NCBI GenBank assembly: GCA_016584495.1
Contig: WAID01000009.1
Span: 4,278,001-4,342,000, forward strand
From: Celoporthe dispersa
Lineage: Eukaryota > Ascomycota > Sordariomycetes > Diaporthales > Cryphonectriaceae
Direction: 5' to 3'
Length of the DNA stretch: 64,000 nucleotides
In this document: positions 35,040 through 47,960 of the stretch, piece by piece
Position numbering within the stretch: position 1 is the stretch's first letter
How the letters are laid out: every line of letters starts with the position of its first letter
Made by a program: the position numbers and the translations under genes
The notes under the pieces: generated by a model
The model's input: only the letters and a program-made list of their open reading frames with translations
What the model was told of the DNA's origin: nothing
Databases searched by the model: none

Positions 35040-36926
35040 GGTTGTAAGACATCTCTTTGCTTGGTCTCTCTTTTATCATGCCTGCGACATGCTAACGTAT
35101 CTGTGACTATAGTTGACTGCTATATGAGGACCTGCAAGCGGGGATGTGAGATCTGACCATGATGGATGCGTCCAGGCTTGCGTCAGTATCAGCCATGTCC
35201 AGCGTGTGACAGTATACCAGTGGTCAGCAGGCAAATCGGAACCGTCTCATGAGCCATACTATATAGGCACAGCACCTGTTTCCCGACTTATCGAGACTGC
35301 CACCGAAACAATGTCGTCACCACGGCCAAGACAAAGCAGTGGCCAAGAAGATTTCGAGGAACATCGGGTTCCAATCTGAACCGATGTCAAGGCAGTAACT
35401 CAGGTCCCAATTGAAGCAACGAGAGGATCGGGTGATAATGAATACACACTGCTTGCAAGTATATGATCCCGTAGCTCTCCAATTTCATGCGCTTAGCCAG
35501 AATCCAAAACCAAACCATGTAGTGAATACATCCTCAAAATTGACATAATTAGTCGCAGGAATTGAAGCCTTTCCCAGCGGAGAAATAATCAAAAAGGTCT
35601 GGTTGCTGGCTGCTGTGAGATGCAACCGCGAAGCCTTTGAACTGCGCTCCCTTCACTGACCTGCAAAGCAGTAACTTACTGTGGCGCTAGGCTTACTGCT
35701 GGTCATGCTGATGTGGGACGGCCTCCGGTAATATCGAGGCTGAGTGCGGCCGGTGAATCGATGGAGAGCGATACAGAAAGCAACGCATACAAGGCGCATA
35801 AGTATTAATTTCCATAATTTGAAAGTCCGAAGCAAAAAACCAGCGCAGATTTTTCAGAAAGACTTGAGCATACCAACTTTCTATCGATTCGGGCTTGGCA
35901 ACATTCAAGAAGCTCAGAGATGCTGAATTCTATATTCTAAGCTTAGCCACCGGCAACCCTGCGTCTTTTCTTGTCTCCTCAGACCGATTCGAGGCGATCA
36001 GGATATCGGCATAAACAACCATGATCCGTTATATTGTAAATGCACGGGGTGGGTAGCGTAACGTGATTTCAAAATCGTCTACCAGGAACATCTTTGTCAG
36101 CTAACCCGTTCGTTGAGACATTATAATATAGCTTACAGTAGCATTATGACAAGACTAACCTGGCTCTGCGATTGGTAATACATGCTCTGCTTCCTTCCTC
36201 TTAAAGCATTGTCTGACGGCAAGGAAGGTCGATGGTACCGCGAGCAAAACGCCGGTTATGCCAATGACAACGCTCGCCTGAAGCTCCATTTCCGTAGACT
36301 CCTTAACTATTGACGTGGATAGCTTTAATCCTGAGCTTTTCGGTGGGCAGGGATCGCTCTGGGCTGCTTTAATGGGAGGAAAGCCTGGGGCTGTAAGAAG
36401 CCTGAAAATCGAGCGTTGGAATCTCCCCAGACAACAAAGTGGGCAACATCTAGTTTAAAGAGGAAAGTCCGGATCGAAATCTTACAGCGCCTTGTCCAGC
36501 ATTCTGTCATAAGTACGAGCATAACTACCTTCAATGGGATACCATCCAGCAAGTGTAACTCAGATTTGGGTCACGACCAATTGAAATTCAGCTACGATGC
36601 GCAGCGCCCTCTTTGGAACGCGAAGGTGGCTTAGGCTGACCTTCGACGCCATAGACGCAGTCGAAATTGGGAATTAACCAATACACACTCACCACGTGCG
36701 CTCCACCTCCTTGCAGGTGATTACCCCACTTAATTTTCGGCTTCTTCCAATTAGAGTGCTCCAGAGGTCTAGTCACATCGACGGTGCGCGACGGAACATA
36801 TAAACCTGCTGACCCCAGAGTGCTCAGCAGATATCCTATACAAACGGTAAATATAAGTTCTTCAACAGCTCAGTTCATCTCTGAGAAAATTCTTGTCCTT
36901 GCTTGATCTACAAAGCAACTTCGAAC
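35040..36926. other. Intergenic region, relatively AT-rich in places
   Basis: No gene supported; frames are short and stop-riddled. A TATAAA at 36799-36804 lies 123 nt upstream of the next ATG and is the likely promoter element of the ankyrin gene. Confidence 0.5.
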
Positions 36927-39900
36927 ATGGCTTCTAGACCTGACCTCGGGCTACAGTGCATCGAGAAAAGAAACCCCAAGCGACCGGCGGAGGATATAAT
37001 CCAAGAAAGGCTTGCGAAGCGCCAATCAGGAAAACAGATTGCCCGGTTAGTTATCTCGTTCTGTTTGAATTACGCATCTAAGTATATTATAAAACGTGTC
37101 TGACTTTTTTTTCTTCGGAAAACAGAAAAGCTCGACTAGGGAAACAATCTAAAGATCGGCATATTCCTCACATATATATGTCGGACGCGCCTCGAGTTTG
37201 GAAAGCTATCAGTTACTGCATCAAGAACAGTCCCTTCGAGTCCACGCACCCTGCGAGAATGTTCGTGTTCCAGAATGGTGCTCTGCTCCCACCAGCCAAG
37301 GTTGCAAAAGAGACCAGAAGACACGATCTACCTTCCTACACATCGGGTAATTGGGCGCCGACCCCCGCTCCTCCCTGTCATGTTGACAAGAGACTGATCC
37401 TGCCTAGAGACACCTTCTCTAGAACCACTCAGCGAACGCAAAATCTCAATCTGGCCGCCGAACTTACCATGGTTCCATTTTGAGCCTCTCGGGAGACAAT
37501 TACATGGTCCGTGGCTATGGCTGTCCCCATTATGTTGCTTCCCTATTGTCCAGGCTCTCGATGCCTGCTTTATGTCAAAGTCTTACAAAACTGACGATAT
37601 TGATGTAGATAAATTGGCAACCATACCCTCTCCTGATATTACAATGAGCTCTGCATTAGTCCAAAGACTAGTCTCCGCAACGACAAACCAAGCTTATCAA
37701 CCTCCCAGCTTGTCAGCAAGGAACACGATGAGAATCATGGAATCACCCACAGCTTGGAGAACGAACTTCGACTCACTCATGCCCCCAACTTTTGCTATCT
37801 GTAACAACTCCACTGATTCTTACCAAGCTCTGAATGCTCACCTCTACCTGCTTTCGAATAATCTGCTATCTTACTCCCAGGAGGTTGCTTTGCTGGCGGT
37901 TTGGAGGATGTCCTTTCTCATGGTTCCCAACTTAATCTCATTAAAGAAATGAAGAAAGGTCGGAAGAACACGACATTTGCAGCAATTGTGGAGAATTTAC
38001 TGGTTATTTCCATCAAACATCGTCATCACACGCTCGTCAAAATTTGTCACCAACTTAGAGCGGATCCAACAAGAGACGTACAGGTACCCACGGAGAGGAC
38101 CGAATGCTTCTGCGATCACTGCCATTCAGAGATTGGCCCGGACCGTCGATATGGAGTCGACACTTTGGAGCTTCATTTACTTCGCGAACATGACCGCGTT
38201 ACTGCACTGAGCTTGCTTATGGGCATTTTGCTACGGAAAGATTGGATCACGGACTACCTGATCCGTAACGAGAGTCTGCTAGACGTTGATATTGACTACG
38301 GAGAAGAGCTGAGAAAAAGAAACTTTCGTTATTGGGGCTGTCCTGGGATCTACAAATTCGGGAGGGTGACCGCCCTGACACTGGCAACGTTCGTCGACGG
38401 CCCACGATCCCTTCAACTCCTCAGAAGCTTTCTGGCCCGGAATGCCAAGCCAGATCTTGATGTGATGATTGCAGCTGCCTATACAAAAGGCCTGGAAGCC
38501 ATTGAACTTCTTTATCGCCACGGAGCACCACTCTTTGGTCTCAACGAGCATGAGATATCGCCTCTCATGGCGGCCGTCATGAGAAACTGTGAAGACACGG
38601 ACCAAATTCTCAAATTGTCCTCATTCATTCTGGACCGTACACCAAATCCTTGGATCAGTCAAAGCCATCCCCGTTATGGCATTATACCGTCAGAACTTCA
38701 CCTCTATTGTACCACCCGGAAGCCCGATACCAATGTAATGGATCTTCTCATCAACGCAGACTCGGACATCAACTACCGAGCATTGTTGAATCCTCGTGAG
38801 AGGTATGAGGGTTGGAAGGGTCTGAACAGCTGCTACTTTTACTTGCCATATGGTTTAGACGAAGATCCCTACGTGCCTGTGGAGACAGCACTCGAGTACG
38901 CAATTGTCTCTGGAAACACACGCGCTGCGCATCATCTGCTTTGCCGGGGAGCCGAGTTGACCGGGCGAGAGACACTTCTACTGGTATCGACCTTCACAGG
39001 CGACGATACGACAGAAATTGAACCCCTTGTGAAAGCATTGCTACTCCAAGACCCGCTGCAAATCCATGCCCGAAATTCACGCGGCCTCACTCCGATGCAA
39101 GTTGCAATCACGGAAGACAACGATAAGGTCGTTGAAGCGCTTCTCAACAGTGGCGTTGAAGCACAGCCAACAGATTTTTTGTACGTCTGGAAACGCTTTC
39201 GCTATCCCTACCTACATAATAACGGAAACTTATCGAGACTATCGCCTGGCAATCAAATTCGACTCCTGCATGCAATGAACGGTCTGGATTCATCTTACGA
39301 CGGCGTTCCGGCTTTGGAGATTCTTTGTAGCCTTGCGTGCAAAGAGGCTATACGAGATGCATTATTTGCATACCCAGATGCTTACGACTCCGGTGCGCTA
39401 TGTGCGATCGTCATTCGTGTTATCGGTTCGGAGAGTTCAGATGATGAACCTGAGGTTTCGAGCCGAGAGAGACTTGATATGTCAGACCTAGAGACACTTC
39501 TCAGCCGACGCTCAAGATCGAAAACTGACCCTCGAAAGGAAGATACCGCTTTTGCGATTGCTTGTTCTGCTGGAGACTTCGATACCGCCAAAATACTCAC
39601 AGCTGATCGTGGAGAATCTGTACGCAATGCTGCAGAGCTTCCGGTTTGGTTCATCAAGTCGGTATTACGCAGAGACAGGTATTCGAAGAGGTATATAGTC
39701 GACTTGAGCCCGGCAGAATGGCGTTCCGGGCTCTACCGTCGAGACCTTGACGACTCCATAATCACCTCCCCCCTCACTGCAGCAGTGGTGAACAAGTTGC
39801 GTGTCGCCGACGAAGCGGACAACCCAGTCGAGGATTTCATAGAGCATCTTCTATCGTGCGGCTACCGCCCAGACGGTTGGACAATTCTCATGGCAGCTTC

Positions 39901-40729
39901 CACGGGAAGCAGGAGGATTCTTGATATGTTTTCAAACCGGGGTTTCGATATAACAAGTCACGAAGATCGGCCTCTATGGTGTCCTACGGCTCTACAGACG
40001 GCTGTCCGGGATGAGAATTTGGAGATTGTGCAATTGCTGCTGGAAAAGGGGGCTGTTGTCAATGACGCTCAATGCGAACCACTACAGCTCCTTATGCCAC
40101 GTACTGCACTTCAACAAGCCGTCGAAACCGGGAATCAGGAACTGATCGCCCTCCTTGTCAAAACAGGGGCCAACATCAATGCACCAGCAGCCCGCGATTC
40201 GGGTGCAACCGCACTACAAATTGCCGCAATCAACGGATACTTGCCAGTGGCAAATTATCTAATACATCAACACGCCGACATCAACGCGCCGGGAGCAGAG
40301 AAGCGTGGACGAACAGCCCTGCAAGGGGCTGCAGAGCATGGGCGTTTGGATGTGGTATGTCTCTTGTTGGCCTCTGGTGCCGCAACGCAAGGTGAACATC
40401 GGAATTCTTTTATCAAGGCAGTGGTATATGCCGAAAAGAATGGCCATAGTGTGGTCGCTAGGGTGCTGCGAGAAAGCCAAGCGTCCTGGTCACTAAGTGA
40501 CAAAGCAGTCTATCAAAGGATTTGGGACAGATGGGAAGACTATGATTTGCTTTCGGCGGAAGATGAGAGATGGGAAGACTATTATCAGAATTCGGCAGAA
40601 AAGGGGGACGATCTGTTCGACTGGATTCTGAATGGGGATGAGATAGTCTATGAAGATATGTGCGATGAATGGATAGAAAACTATAGCAGAAACACTGAGG
40701 GTACTGGAGGCTTTGCGCAAAACGAATAG
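36927..40729 (+). CDS. Large ankyrin-repeat protein with N-terminal basic region and zinc-finger-like motif; one apparent frameshift
   Basis: Exons 36927-37045, 37126-37346 and 37408-40729; introns 37046-37125 (GTTAGT...ACAG, CTGAC branch) and 37347-37407 (GTAATT...CTAG). The first exons give a basic stretch (KRPAEDIIQERLAKRQ, then RKARLGKQSK) resembling a bZIP-like basic region, then about 200 residues with HLYLLSNNLLSYS. At 37896-37900 the frame breaks: one extra base next to GG at 37898-37899 would join YSQEVALLA to GGLEDVLSHGSQ. The remaining 940 residues contain a CFCDHCHSE...HLLREH cluster (Cys/His spacing like a degenerate C2H2 finger) and at least ten ankyrin units, clearest near the end: TALQTAVRDENLEIVQLLLE, TALQQAVETGNQELIALL, TALQIAAINGYLPVANYLI, TALQGAAEHGRLDVVCLLL. 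About 1,220 aa. Probably a nuclear or signalling scaffold of the kind expanded in ascomycetes; specific function unknown. Confidence 0.85.
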
Positions 40730-41226
40730 CTAGTAATTCACGGCTGTTGTATCCCATGCAACATGCAGGTCATGAAATAGGCCCCACGGCACAGCGGGGC
40801 AGGAAGCCCGGAAGACAAATTCAATATCTAGACAGAATTTATGCTTACGTAATCCGGTGTTAGGGCTATAGAAAAGACTAATAAGGAAAAGAGCATTAGA
40901 AGCACAGAGCATTGAAAGCTTTTGGCTTTTCATAGCGCGTCGTCCGTCCTCGAGATTTGTTCTTCAACATACACCCTATCGACGCATGACTCTTACTCTC
41001 TATCTTGACAAGATTTGGGAAGAGAATACCGTTCTCTCTTTTCTTTGTAGCCACTTCAATTGTGAACGCACCTCCCTGCCATGGAATGAGAAAACAGCAG
41101 TTCCAGCTATCCAAGCCCACGGCCGGGGCCGTTTGTTGGGCTTGTTTCTATCGTAACAAGTCGTGAGAGCCAACACGAAAAGAAACTACATCTCTCTCAG
41201 CCTATTCCATCTCACCCAGGAAAAAG
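40730..41226. other. Intergenic region
   Basis: Between two plus-strand genes. No gene or repeat seen; a leader for the Rieske gene is expected just before 41227. Confidence 0.5.
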
Positions 41227-41876
41227 ATGGCATCATTCTTCAGCCCCTTCTCCCGTTCTCGGGCTGGGAATGCTTGGTTTCGAGTCGGTCTGGCGTCTGC
41301 CTTTCCAGACATCACCGGCGACGATGGCGCGCTGATAAGAGACATGCGCCCATGTGCTCAAGGCGACGAGCAGCGATCCTCCTGCAGAATCTTTCACGTG
41401 CCCAAGGAGGACAGTTCCAAGGCCACTGAGGTGTATCTCAGCGACCCGGGATCACCACCAGACGCTGGAGGTCTACAGGATCAGGTTATGGTGTTCCAAT
41501 ACAAGGGCAAATTTCATGCCATCAATCATGTAAGTGTGATGACGGTGCCATTTCACGCAATAACCATTTTTAGGGGAAGAGAGCGGCGTGTGTTGCTAAT
41601 GCGGAAGGACAGGAGTGCCCTCACTCGTCGTACCCGTTGTCAAACGGGGCACCCTTCGACATTGAGGATTTCGGCATCGTCTGGAGCTCAGGTATCACAT
41701 GTCCCAAGCACGGGTGGTCGTTCGATCTGAGCTGCGGCCGAGGCGACCGTGGCAACTACAAGCTTCAGATATGGGAGATCGAGCTGCGGCCTGTGACGGA
41801 AGCGGGTGGTGATGCCGTAACAGGTGAGGCCGGAGACCAGGATGTCTGGGTGAGGAGAAAGCAGAGAATAGGTTAA
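41227..41876 (+). CDS. Small stand-alone Rieske [2Fe-2S] protein
   Basis: Two exons, 41227-41529 and 41613-41876; intron with GTAAGT donor, TGCTAATG branch and GACAG acceptor. 188 aa. The cluster-binding boxes are complete: CPH in HECPHSSYPLS (C-x-H, just after the junction) and CPKH in GITCPKHGWSFDL (C-x2-H). The preceding QVMVFQYKGKFHAINH is the usual Rieske lead-in strand. There is no oxygenase catalytic domain, so it probably transfers electrons to a separate partner or binds a cluster as a sensor. It is convergent with the esterase gene, stops 174 bp apart. No targeting peptide is evident. Confidence 0.92.
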
Positions 41877-42050
41877 TCATAATCATACAAAAGCCATGAT
41901 TGAAACACCTAGTCTCTTTCATGATCACCACAAGTCAACATATATAATGAGATATATAGCTGAGACCAGGCAAGGATCTTAGCATGAACACTAAGGTCCC
42001 TGAAAAGAACACCTAGAGGCCAAGCTCCAGTTTCTATGATCCATCTAGCC

Positions 42051-43419
42051 TCAGGTGAAGAACGTCCCCTGGAATGCCGCAGCAACTTGCTGCGCAACGA
42101 GCTCATGGACTGAAGAAACCGGTCAGCACGTGTCTGTCTTCCTGTACACGATCTCAAGAGAAGATAACTTGGCTTACTGGCTAGTGCAGGGTGATAGTCA
42201 TTCCACCAGAGACAAGTGGTCCCATCGTCATCGTAGCAAGTCGCGTTGGCCGCGCCGTACGCTTGCGGGTCATCAATCGCGGTCTGAAAAGGGATTGTCG
42301 TGTTGACAATCTTCGCAGTCACACCGGTATTCGCTGAGGTGAAGTTTGCGAGGCTGCTGGCCAGAAGGCTGTTGTATTCGGCTATGACGACGGCTTCCTC
42401 GGCGTCGACATCCGCTCCATAAGAAAGCATGAATGGTGTCTCTTGAATTGCTGCATTCGTGGCCGTTAGCCAGGTTTATCCACCATCAGGTAGGTCTTGG
42501 AAGGGACAAACTTACGCGGGACACCCAGGAGCACAAAGTAGCGGGCTCCGGCGTTGTACATGATCTGAAGCTGGTCAAAATACACGACCATGACCGCGTT
42601 CAGGATGTCGGTCACGTTGCTCTCATAGTACGAGTTTCCGACGTCATTCACCCCCATCCACACGCCAAACAGGGTGTTTTCCGATGTCCATGGGGTCGTA
42701 GAGGGATGAGAAGCAATGCTGTCGCTGAACTCTGTGGTCTGGTCAACGAAGCTGAGGATGCCGGCCTCGTAGGGCGCAACGAGATCTGAATCTGTGGTCG
42801 CGCCCCCGTAGGCAAAGTTGTAGTTCAACATGAGCGTGAGGTTGTACTCTGTGATGAGGTTGTCAATCCAGTTATTCCCACCGCTCGTGGTGTAGCCGGG
42901 GAATGTTGGGTTGCCGAGCGGGTTTGAAGCATCCGGTAGAGGCCCAGTGGTAATGTTGAATCCGGTCTGCGAGTATGAATCTCCGCTAATAATTGAAGGG
43001 TCAGTATTATCGCCTTCGCCAGGATTCAAGGCCTTTGCGCTGCCTGGCTCACAATGTGATAAAGTACTGCGTTGCTGAGCTGTTTGCCGCGGAGGACGTG
43101 CTCGTCGGGACAGACGATGTCACCGACGTCGTAGTGGCTACTACGGTGGTGGAGATGGAGCTGCTCGCGGCAGTTGCTGTCGCCGGTACACACTGGTCTA
43201 GAGTGGTTGGTTGGACCCTCCCTTCAGCATGAATTACTTGAGTACAGATTTCTATAGGAGACACTTACAGTAGTATGCATTATCAGACATGCACGTAGCC
43301 CCTGCAGTACAGACTGTCGAGCCGGTGAAGCCTATCCCACCACACTGCCCGTACAGCGACTGATCAGCCGAGACCACCACACCCAGCAAGGCGGTTAGGG
43401 AGAGGTGCTTTTGGGCCAT
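42051..43419 (-). CDS. Secreted CBM1-linked SGNH/CE16-type carbohydrate esterase
   Basis: Likely deacetylates plant polysaccharide oligomers outside the cell. Five exons: 43269-43419, 43053-43197, 42516-42985, 42178-42450, 42051-42109; 365 aa. Signal peptide of about 18 residues, then a fungal cellulose-binding module (QSLYGQCGGIGFTG...YYYQC) whose last Tyr codon is split by intron 1. A Ser/Thr-rich linker follows, then the esterase: FGDSYSQTGFN (block I Ser), the FAYGGATTD region (block II-like Gly), GVWMGVNDVGN (block III Asn), and WWNDYHPALA (block V His; Asn precedes Asp-Tyr-His where many SGNH enzymes show DxxH). Ends AAAFQGTFFT. Linker and modules are typical for biomass-degrading ascomycetes. 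Confidence 0.94.
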
Positions 43420-44444
43420 ATTGATCTGCTGCTGGGTTCTGTAAAGCGATGGCCTGGAAGTGTGTCTGTGTCGAGGTTGTTGTGACGAGACCTTTCCCAT
43501 ATATTACGACGTGCTGGTCCCCATGGCGGCGAAAACGCACCGCCGAGGCAAAGCTTTGGGGTCCGGGCTCGATGTGACCATTGGCGGGTAATTAACCTGG
43601 TTGTCCCCCGGCCACTGCGTGGAGACGCCGCTTGTTACCACGGAGGTTATGCGGAAGAACTCGACCGTGATTTTTGAGTCCGCCAGGGCGACCGGCCCGG
43701 TCAGCCGTAGAGGGCATGCAGCCCATGGTATTTACTCGTCATGACATTGTCTCTGGCTTTCGGTGATTGAATTCTCTATGCGCTCATCTTCATGGACAAT
43801 GCGTTATCTGTTGTATGCAAGCATAGGGCTTTATTAACTTGGAGATTTCGCATCGCGTGCCAGAGAATACGCTCCAGGTGTATCGTGTGAGAAATAAATT
43901 GATTGTGCCGCAATTAAATAATATCTACCTACCGCGTCTAAAGTATGAGTCAACCCCCCCCCCTTCCCCCCGGGAAATATTATTTAGCCTGGAAAGAATG
44001 AATACTTAATCAAGATGAAAACACCATACTAACCCCTTATCACGCACTATAATAGAGCACAACCAGGAGAGTTCCGAGCAGTCTCGAGCAATAATGACTG
44101 TCCATGAATGAGTACAAATCATTCTCGTAAGCCAGACTTCATTGCGATCCAACTTTGTCTCCGAGAAATACTTCAATTACAATGATTTAGGGTAGTGGCC
44201 GAGGTGATGACGATGACATCCATTATGGAATGCTTCAAAAATGTGAAAACGCTGGCCCTTCGATCATTTAAACTTTACTTAGCATTGCGAGCCTTGATTT
44301 TGCACCTCAATGATGATCAGGTGAAGCACAATTTAGTCCCAGCAAGTGGTCGTCACGATGCAACGAATGCTATAGGTGGCAAAGGCGCTTCATCAATTGC
44401 ATAGTCTCAAGTCTAGGTACTGCAGCTCGGCTAGGCCTCGGTCT
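43420..44444. other. Intergenic region
   Basis: Promoter of the CBM1-esterase on one side. C runs near 43957-43973. No gene supported; the frame at 44195-44404 has no motif. Confidence 0.5.
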
Positions 44445-45438
44445 TCATTGCAATTCTACCGATGCTCTTGGTGTGAGCGGCTCGTCCCCGAGTCCGCTCT
44501 GTCCTCCTCGGTCTTGAACAACAGCTTGCTCGCCCGCAAGGAACCGCACTACCAACTCGGCCATCAAGTCGCCGTCGTCCTTGACCTCATCCACACCAGC
44601 CACTGGAGGCTGACCACAGAAAGAACCTTCTTCGAGATCATCCTCCGCACCAAATATTCTCATTGTCTCCCGGCCTTCAAATTTGTCAAATTCAAAATGC
44701 CCCTGGAGCGTGAGCACGCGTCCTGGATGATAAACGCCTTGCACAAAGCAATGCTCCGTAGATCCCACCAGGGTCCATGGGCTGGGGAGCGAAGCAAGAG
44801 CTGACGGCGGTAGAACCACCTGGTCGGCATGGACGAACTGTAGGCGCATTTTCTGTGGCATAGACGAAGCCCTTTCAGGGGGAGGACCCGAAATGGCCAG
44901 GATCGATATCCTCAGCCTCTGGGCTTGGTAACCGGCCAGAACCCCGCTTGAAGCCATTCGCACATGTCTGAGACTGGCGGAAAGCGTTCAGGAAGTCGCC
45001 GGTGAACTCCACGTCGCTGACACCGACCTCCCAACCGTTCGGATGCTTTTCGACTCGGGCACCACAGCCTCCCAACAAGGCCTGACAAATAAGGTGATGT
45101 CCAAAGCAGCTGCCGAATATCTTGACATGTGGATTGTCTTCATAGAGCGAGATTAAATACCCCTCGAGCGTCTGAATCCAAGGCTGTCCATCATATGACG
45201 ATGCAGACGACGCAGTGATCATGACAGCATCAAAGCCGGACAGCGACGCAGGATACTCGCCGCGGACTACGTCGAAGATCTCATGCTCGATGGATAGGTC
45301 GGTGGACAATCTAGATGCGGCCGCAGCCAAGACATAGTGCAGAATGTCGCCAAACGTGCCCATATCAGCGTATGTGTTCGGGATGGAAGTATCGGCATTC
45401 AGCATGGCGACTCGGACACGGCGGCGTTGAAGAGCCAT
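44445..45438 (-). CDS. Class I glutamine amidotransferase-like protein, one apparent frameshift
   Basis: Type 1 GATase fold; related fungal proteins are stand-alone and of uncertain substrate. The first frame (from 45438) encodes VRVAMLNADTS, then FDAVMITASSASSYD, the nucleophile elbow KIFGSCFGHHLICQALLGG (catalytic Cys) and GWEVGVSDVEFT. It stops right after a C5 run (G5 on plus, 44878-44882). Dropping one C continues into SSPERASSMPQKMRLQFVHADQV, then LVGSTEHCFVQGVY and LTLQGHFEFDKFEGRET, where His and Glu of GHFEFD complete the triad. Span length is 3n+1, which agrees with one extra base. 330 aa after allowance. An intron could not replace the shift without breaking the frame. Confidence 0.88.
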
Positions 45439-46060
45439 TTCGCTTGAGTCGTAGATCAGTTCGTCTCTTACATTCCACGGCGTGTGTGGTCTGGGTCTGA
45501 TTCAAGATCTGCTATTGCTGCGTCGGGGAGAACGTCGCCGGGCAAGTTGGCTCTGGCAGAAGCTTGAGAATGACAGTTGCGCACACGAGAAGACAGCCCT
45601 TTTCCAACTAGAGAAAGATGAAACACGCACGATTGCTATCGAGTATAGATGTACGAACATGATGCCTCCAAAGACAAGAAGAACTCACCGCCAAATGAGT
45701 GGGGCCCAATATAAGGGGATGAAGATCCACCGTTCAACACTCGCCATCTCGCTCTCGAGATTTGATGATAGACGGGTCAATGTTGCTTAGACCAATGATA
45801 CGACAAGAAAGAACCGAGCTTTCCGGAAGAGTCCTGCTTACAGAAAGGTAATGATCGAGAGAGGCAGACCAACAAGTGAGCAAACGGAGAAATGACGATC
45901 GCTAGTGTCCCAACACTGGCTGCACCTTGTATGTCACCACAGCATGTTCATGGCAGGTTGAAATCGACCACGATGCGTCTAGAGAAAATGAATCGGTCAT
46001 CTTAGCTATCGCCAATTGATCTAGGCGTGGGGGAAAAGTGGAAAGAAACAAAACAGACAC
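45439..46060. other. Intergenic region
   Basis: Upstream of the glutamine amidotransferase-like gene and downstream of the alcohol dehydrogenase, both on the minus strand. No gene seen. Confidence 0.5.
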
Positions 46061-47498
46061 CTACCCCGCGACCTGACCGGCTCGAAGCTTCTGAATAGCT
46101 TCGTTCCACTTGGAAACGCCCACTACAGTAGGCTTCAGGTGAAGTTTTCCTAGACACGGTTATTAGCAGGGGTCTTTTTGTTGATGGGGATTAACGTAGA
46201 GTTCTAGCATACCTCGTTTTGCAAAATCCAGAGTTTTATCAACATCATTCAAAGAACCGACAAGACTACCCCGGACGCCTTGATTCAGGAATGCGACACG
46301 CTTAGGATCGATGCTGAAGTGGAACTGGCCTTCAGGTGGGAGGCCAATGCTGCATTTGCCGTCAACCATATGAATTATCACAGCAGAAAAGAATGTAATA
46401 GAAATTTCGGGACTCCTACCACATGATTGTCCCACCAGGTCTCATCCCGATGTAATCCATACAGTTAGGATAGGCTTGAACAGCTGTCAATTTGTCAGCA
46501 CATGTTACGTCTCGTCTACTTTGAGGATCGGCACATACCCGTAACGAACACTACGTGCGCACCACCACCGGTGATGCCCAGGACCTCAGCGGCCGGGTTC
46601 GAAACCTCTTTGAAGTCCACAAACGCTTCTGATCCCATCTCTTGGGCCAAGGCTTTTCGTTCCTCCCCTGTGTCGACGACAATGGGGCGGATACCCATCG
46701 CGGATGCAAGTTGCACACCTTGGATACCTACACCTCCACCTCCGCCGGGAAAACAAGCCCACTCGCCTGGTTTGATGCCAGAGGCCTTCAGAGCCGTGTA
46801 CATTGTCGTGGCGGAGCACATCACCGGCCCTGCCACATAGTCATCCACGCCGTCTGGAATGATAGTCGTGTACCGCTCAGGGGACTTGACGTATTGCCTA
46901 TAAGAACCTATGTGTCATCGCTTAGTCCTCAGGAGGCCAGGTCCAGGTAGATTATCTCATGAAGAGTCTCACCATCGACTTGCAGCCCAGAGTAGACACT
47001 CTTTGGGCAGTAATTATCTCGGCCGTTTCTGCACTGGTCACACATGCCGCACACGTCGGATATGGGTTTAATACCCGCCCGCTGGCCAACCTTGAGGCTT
47101 CTGACCCGGTCGCCTACCTTGACGATCACTCCTGCGCCCTCGTGGCCGGCGCAGGTGGTGCCGAGCGTGGACATCGGGGGCGTATCCCAATCATTCGTCA
47201 TGAAATGGACGTCCGACATGCAGAGACCCGTGGCGTTCAGCTTAATGAGGACATCCTCGGGACCTGTTAGCACAGATAGTTAGCAACTGGGGTGTATGAA
47301 GAACAGAGCAGGCTTCAGTCTTCCTAGCTGTCGCTGCTGTAGGCCCCCCTCTCCCATCAGAGGAGGACTTGACCTACCAATCTCAGGCACAGGAACCATC
47401 TTCACCTCGATCTCGAAGTTAGGACCTTCATTCTTGACGACACCCGCAATACACTCTGCAGGTATCTGGAAGCTTTCGGCTGTGCCTGTCTCACCCAT
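46061..47498 (-). CDS. Zinc-dependent alcohol dehydrogenase
   Basis: NAD(P)-dependent interconversion of alcohols and aldehydes, probably cytosolic (no presequence). Six exons: 47378-47498, 46973-47263, 46539-46907, 46420-46483, 46213-46349, 46061-46149; five GT-AG introns of 55-114 nt, all joining in frame; 356 aa. Catalytic zinc ligands: Cys in ATGLCMSDVH and the GHEGAGVIV His-Glu. Structural zinc cysteines: CGMCDQCRNGRDNYC. Rossmann motif GGGGGVGIQGVQLA. Substrate-side DGSYRQYVKSPERYTT and the C-terminal VVGVSKWNEAIQKLRAGQ match the yeast ADH1-like (AdhP) group. No frame problems. Confidence 0.95.
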
Positions 47499-47960
47499 AG
47501 TGTCAGATCTAAATTTCGATGATCGCAGAGAAGGAGGGCTGGTACTTTGTGATCGAGCGGGGAAAGTTTCATCGAGCGTACAAACCTAAACTGCCCTTTA
47601 ATATAGTGCTTTGGGCTTCCCACAACCCGGATTTCGTCATAGAATTAGTCCACAGCATTGCTTATATCCGGCAAGCAACCCGGTAGGTGTTATCCGAGGT
47701 AGATCCTCCTGTGTGTGTGACAGGCTACGCATAGCGACGGCGGACGACATGATGAGCGATTGGGAACCCCAGTCGGCCCAGGCCATCCTCTGGTCCCGAT
47801 CCTCACTGCTCACACGGGCGTCGCAGTGCCAAGGTGGAGGGGGAGGATAGCTCAAGAGCCTGCCTTGGTGTCCTGCAGGTTTACCCCTCTCGGGAAACAT
47901 TCGTGGAGGCATCACGAGGGCTGTGTCCCCACTAGCATCGACTCTGACCAATGGATCTTG

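Noticed and set aside
37860..37905. A mini-intron explaining the frame change in the ankyrin gene
   Set aside because: The only nearby GT...AG pair spans 23 nt. A larger one (from about 37800) would create a stop and remove a conserved-looking block.
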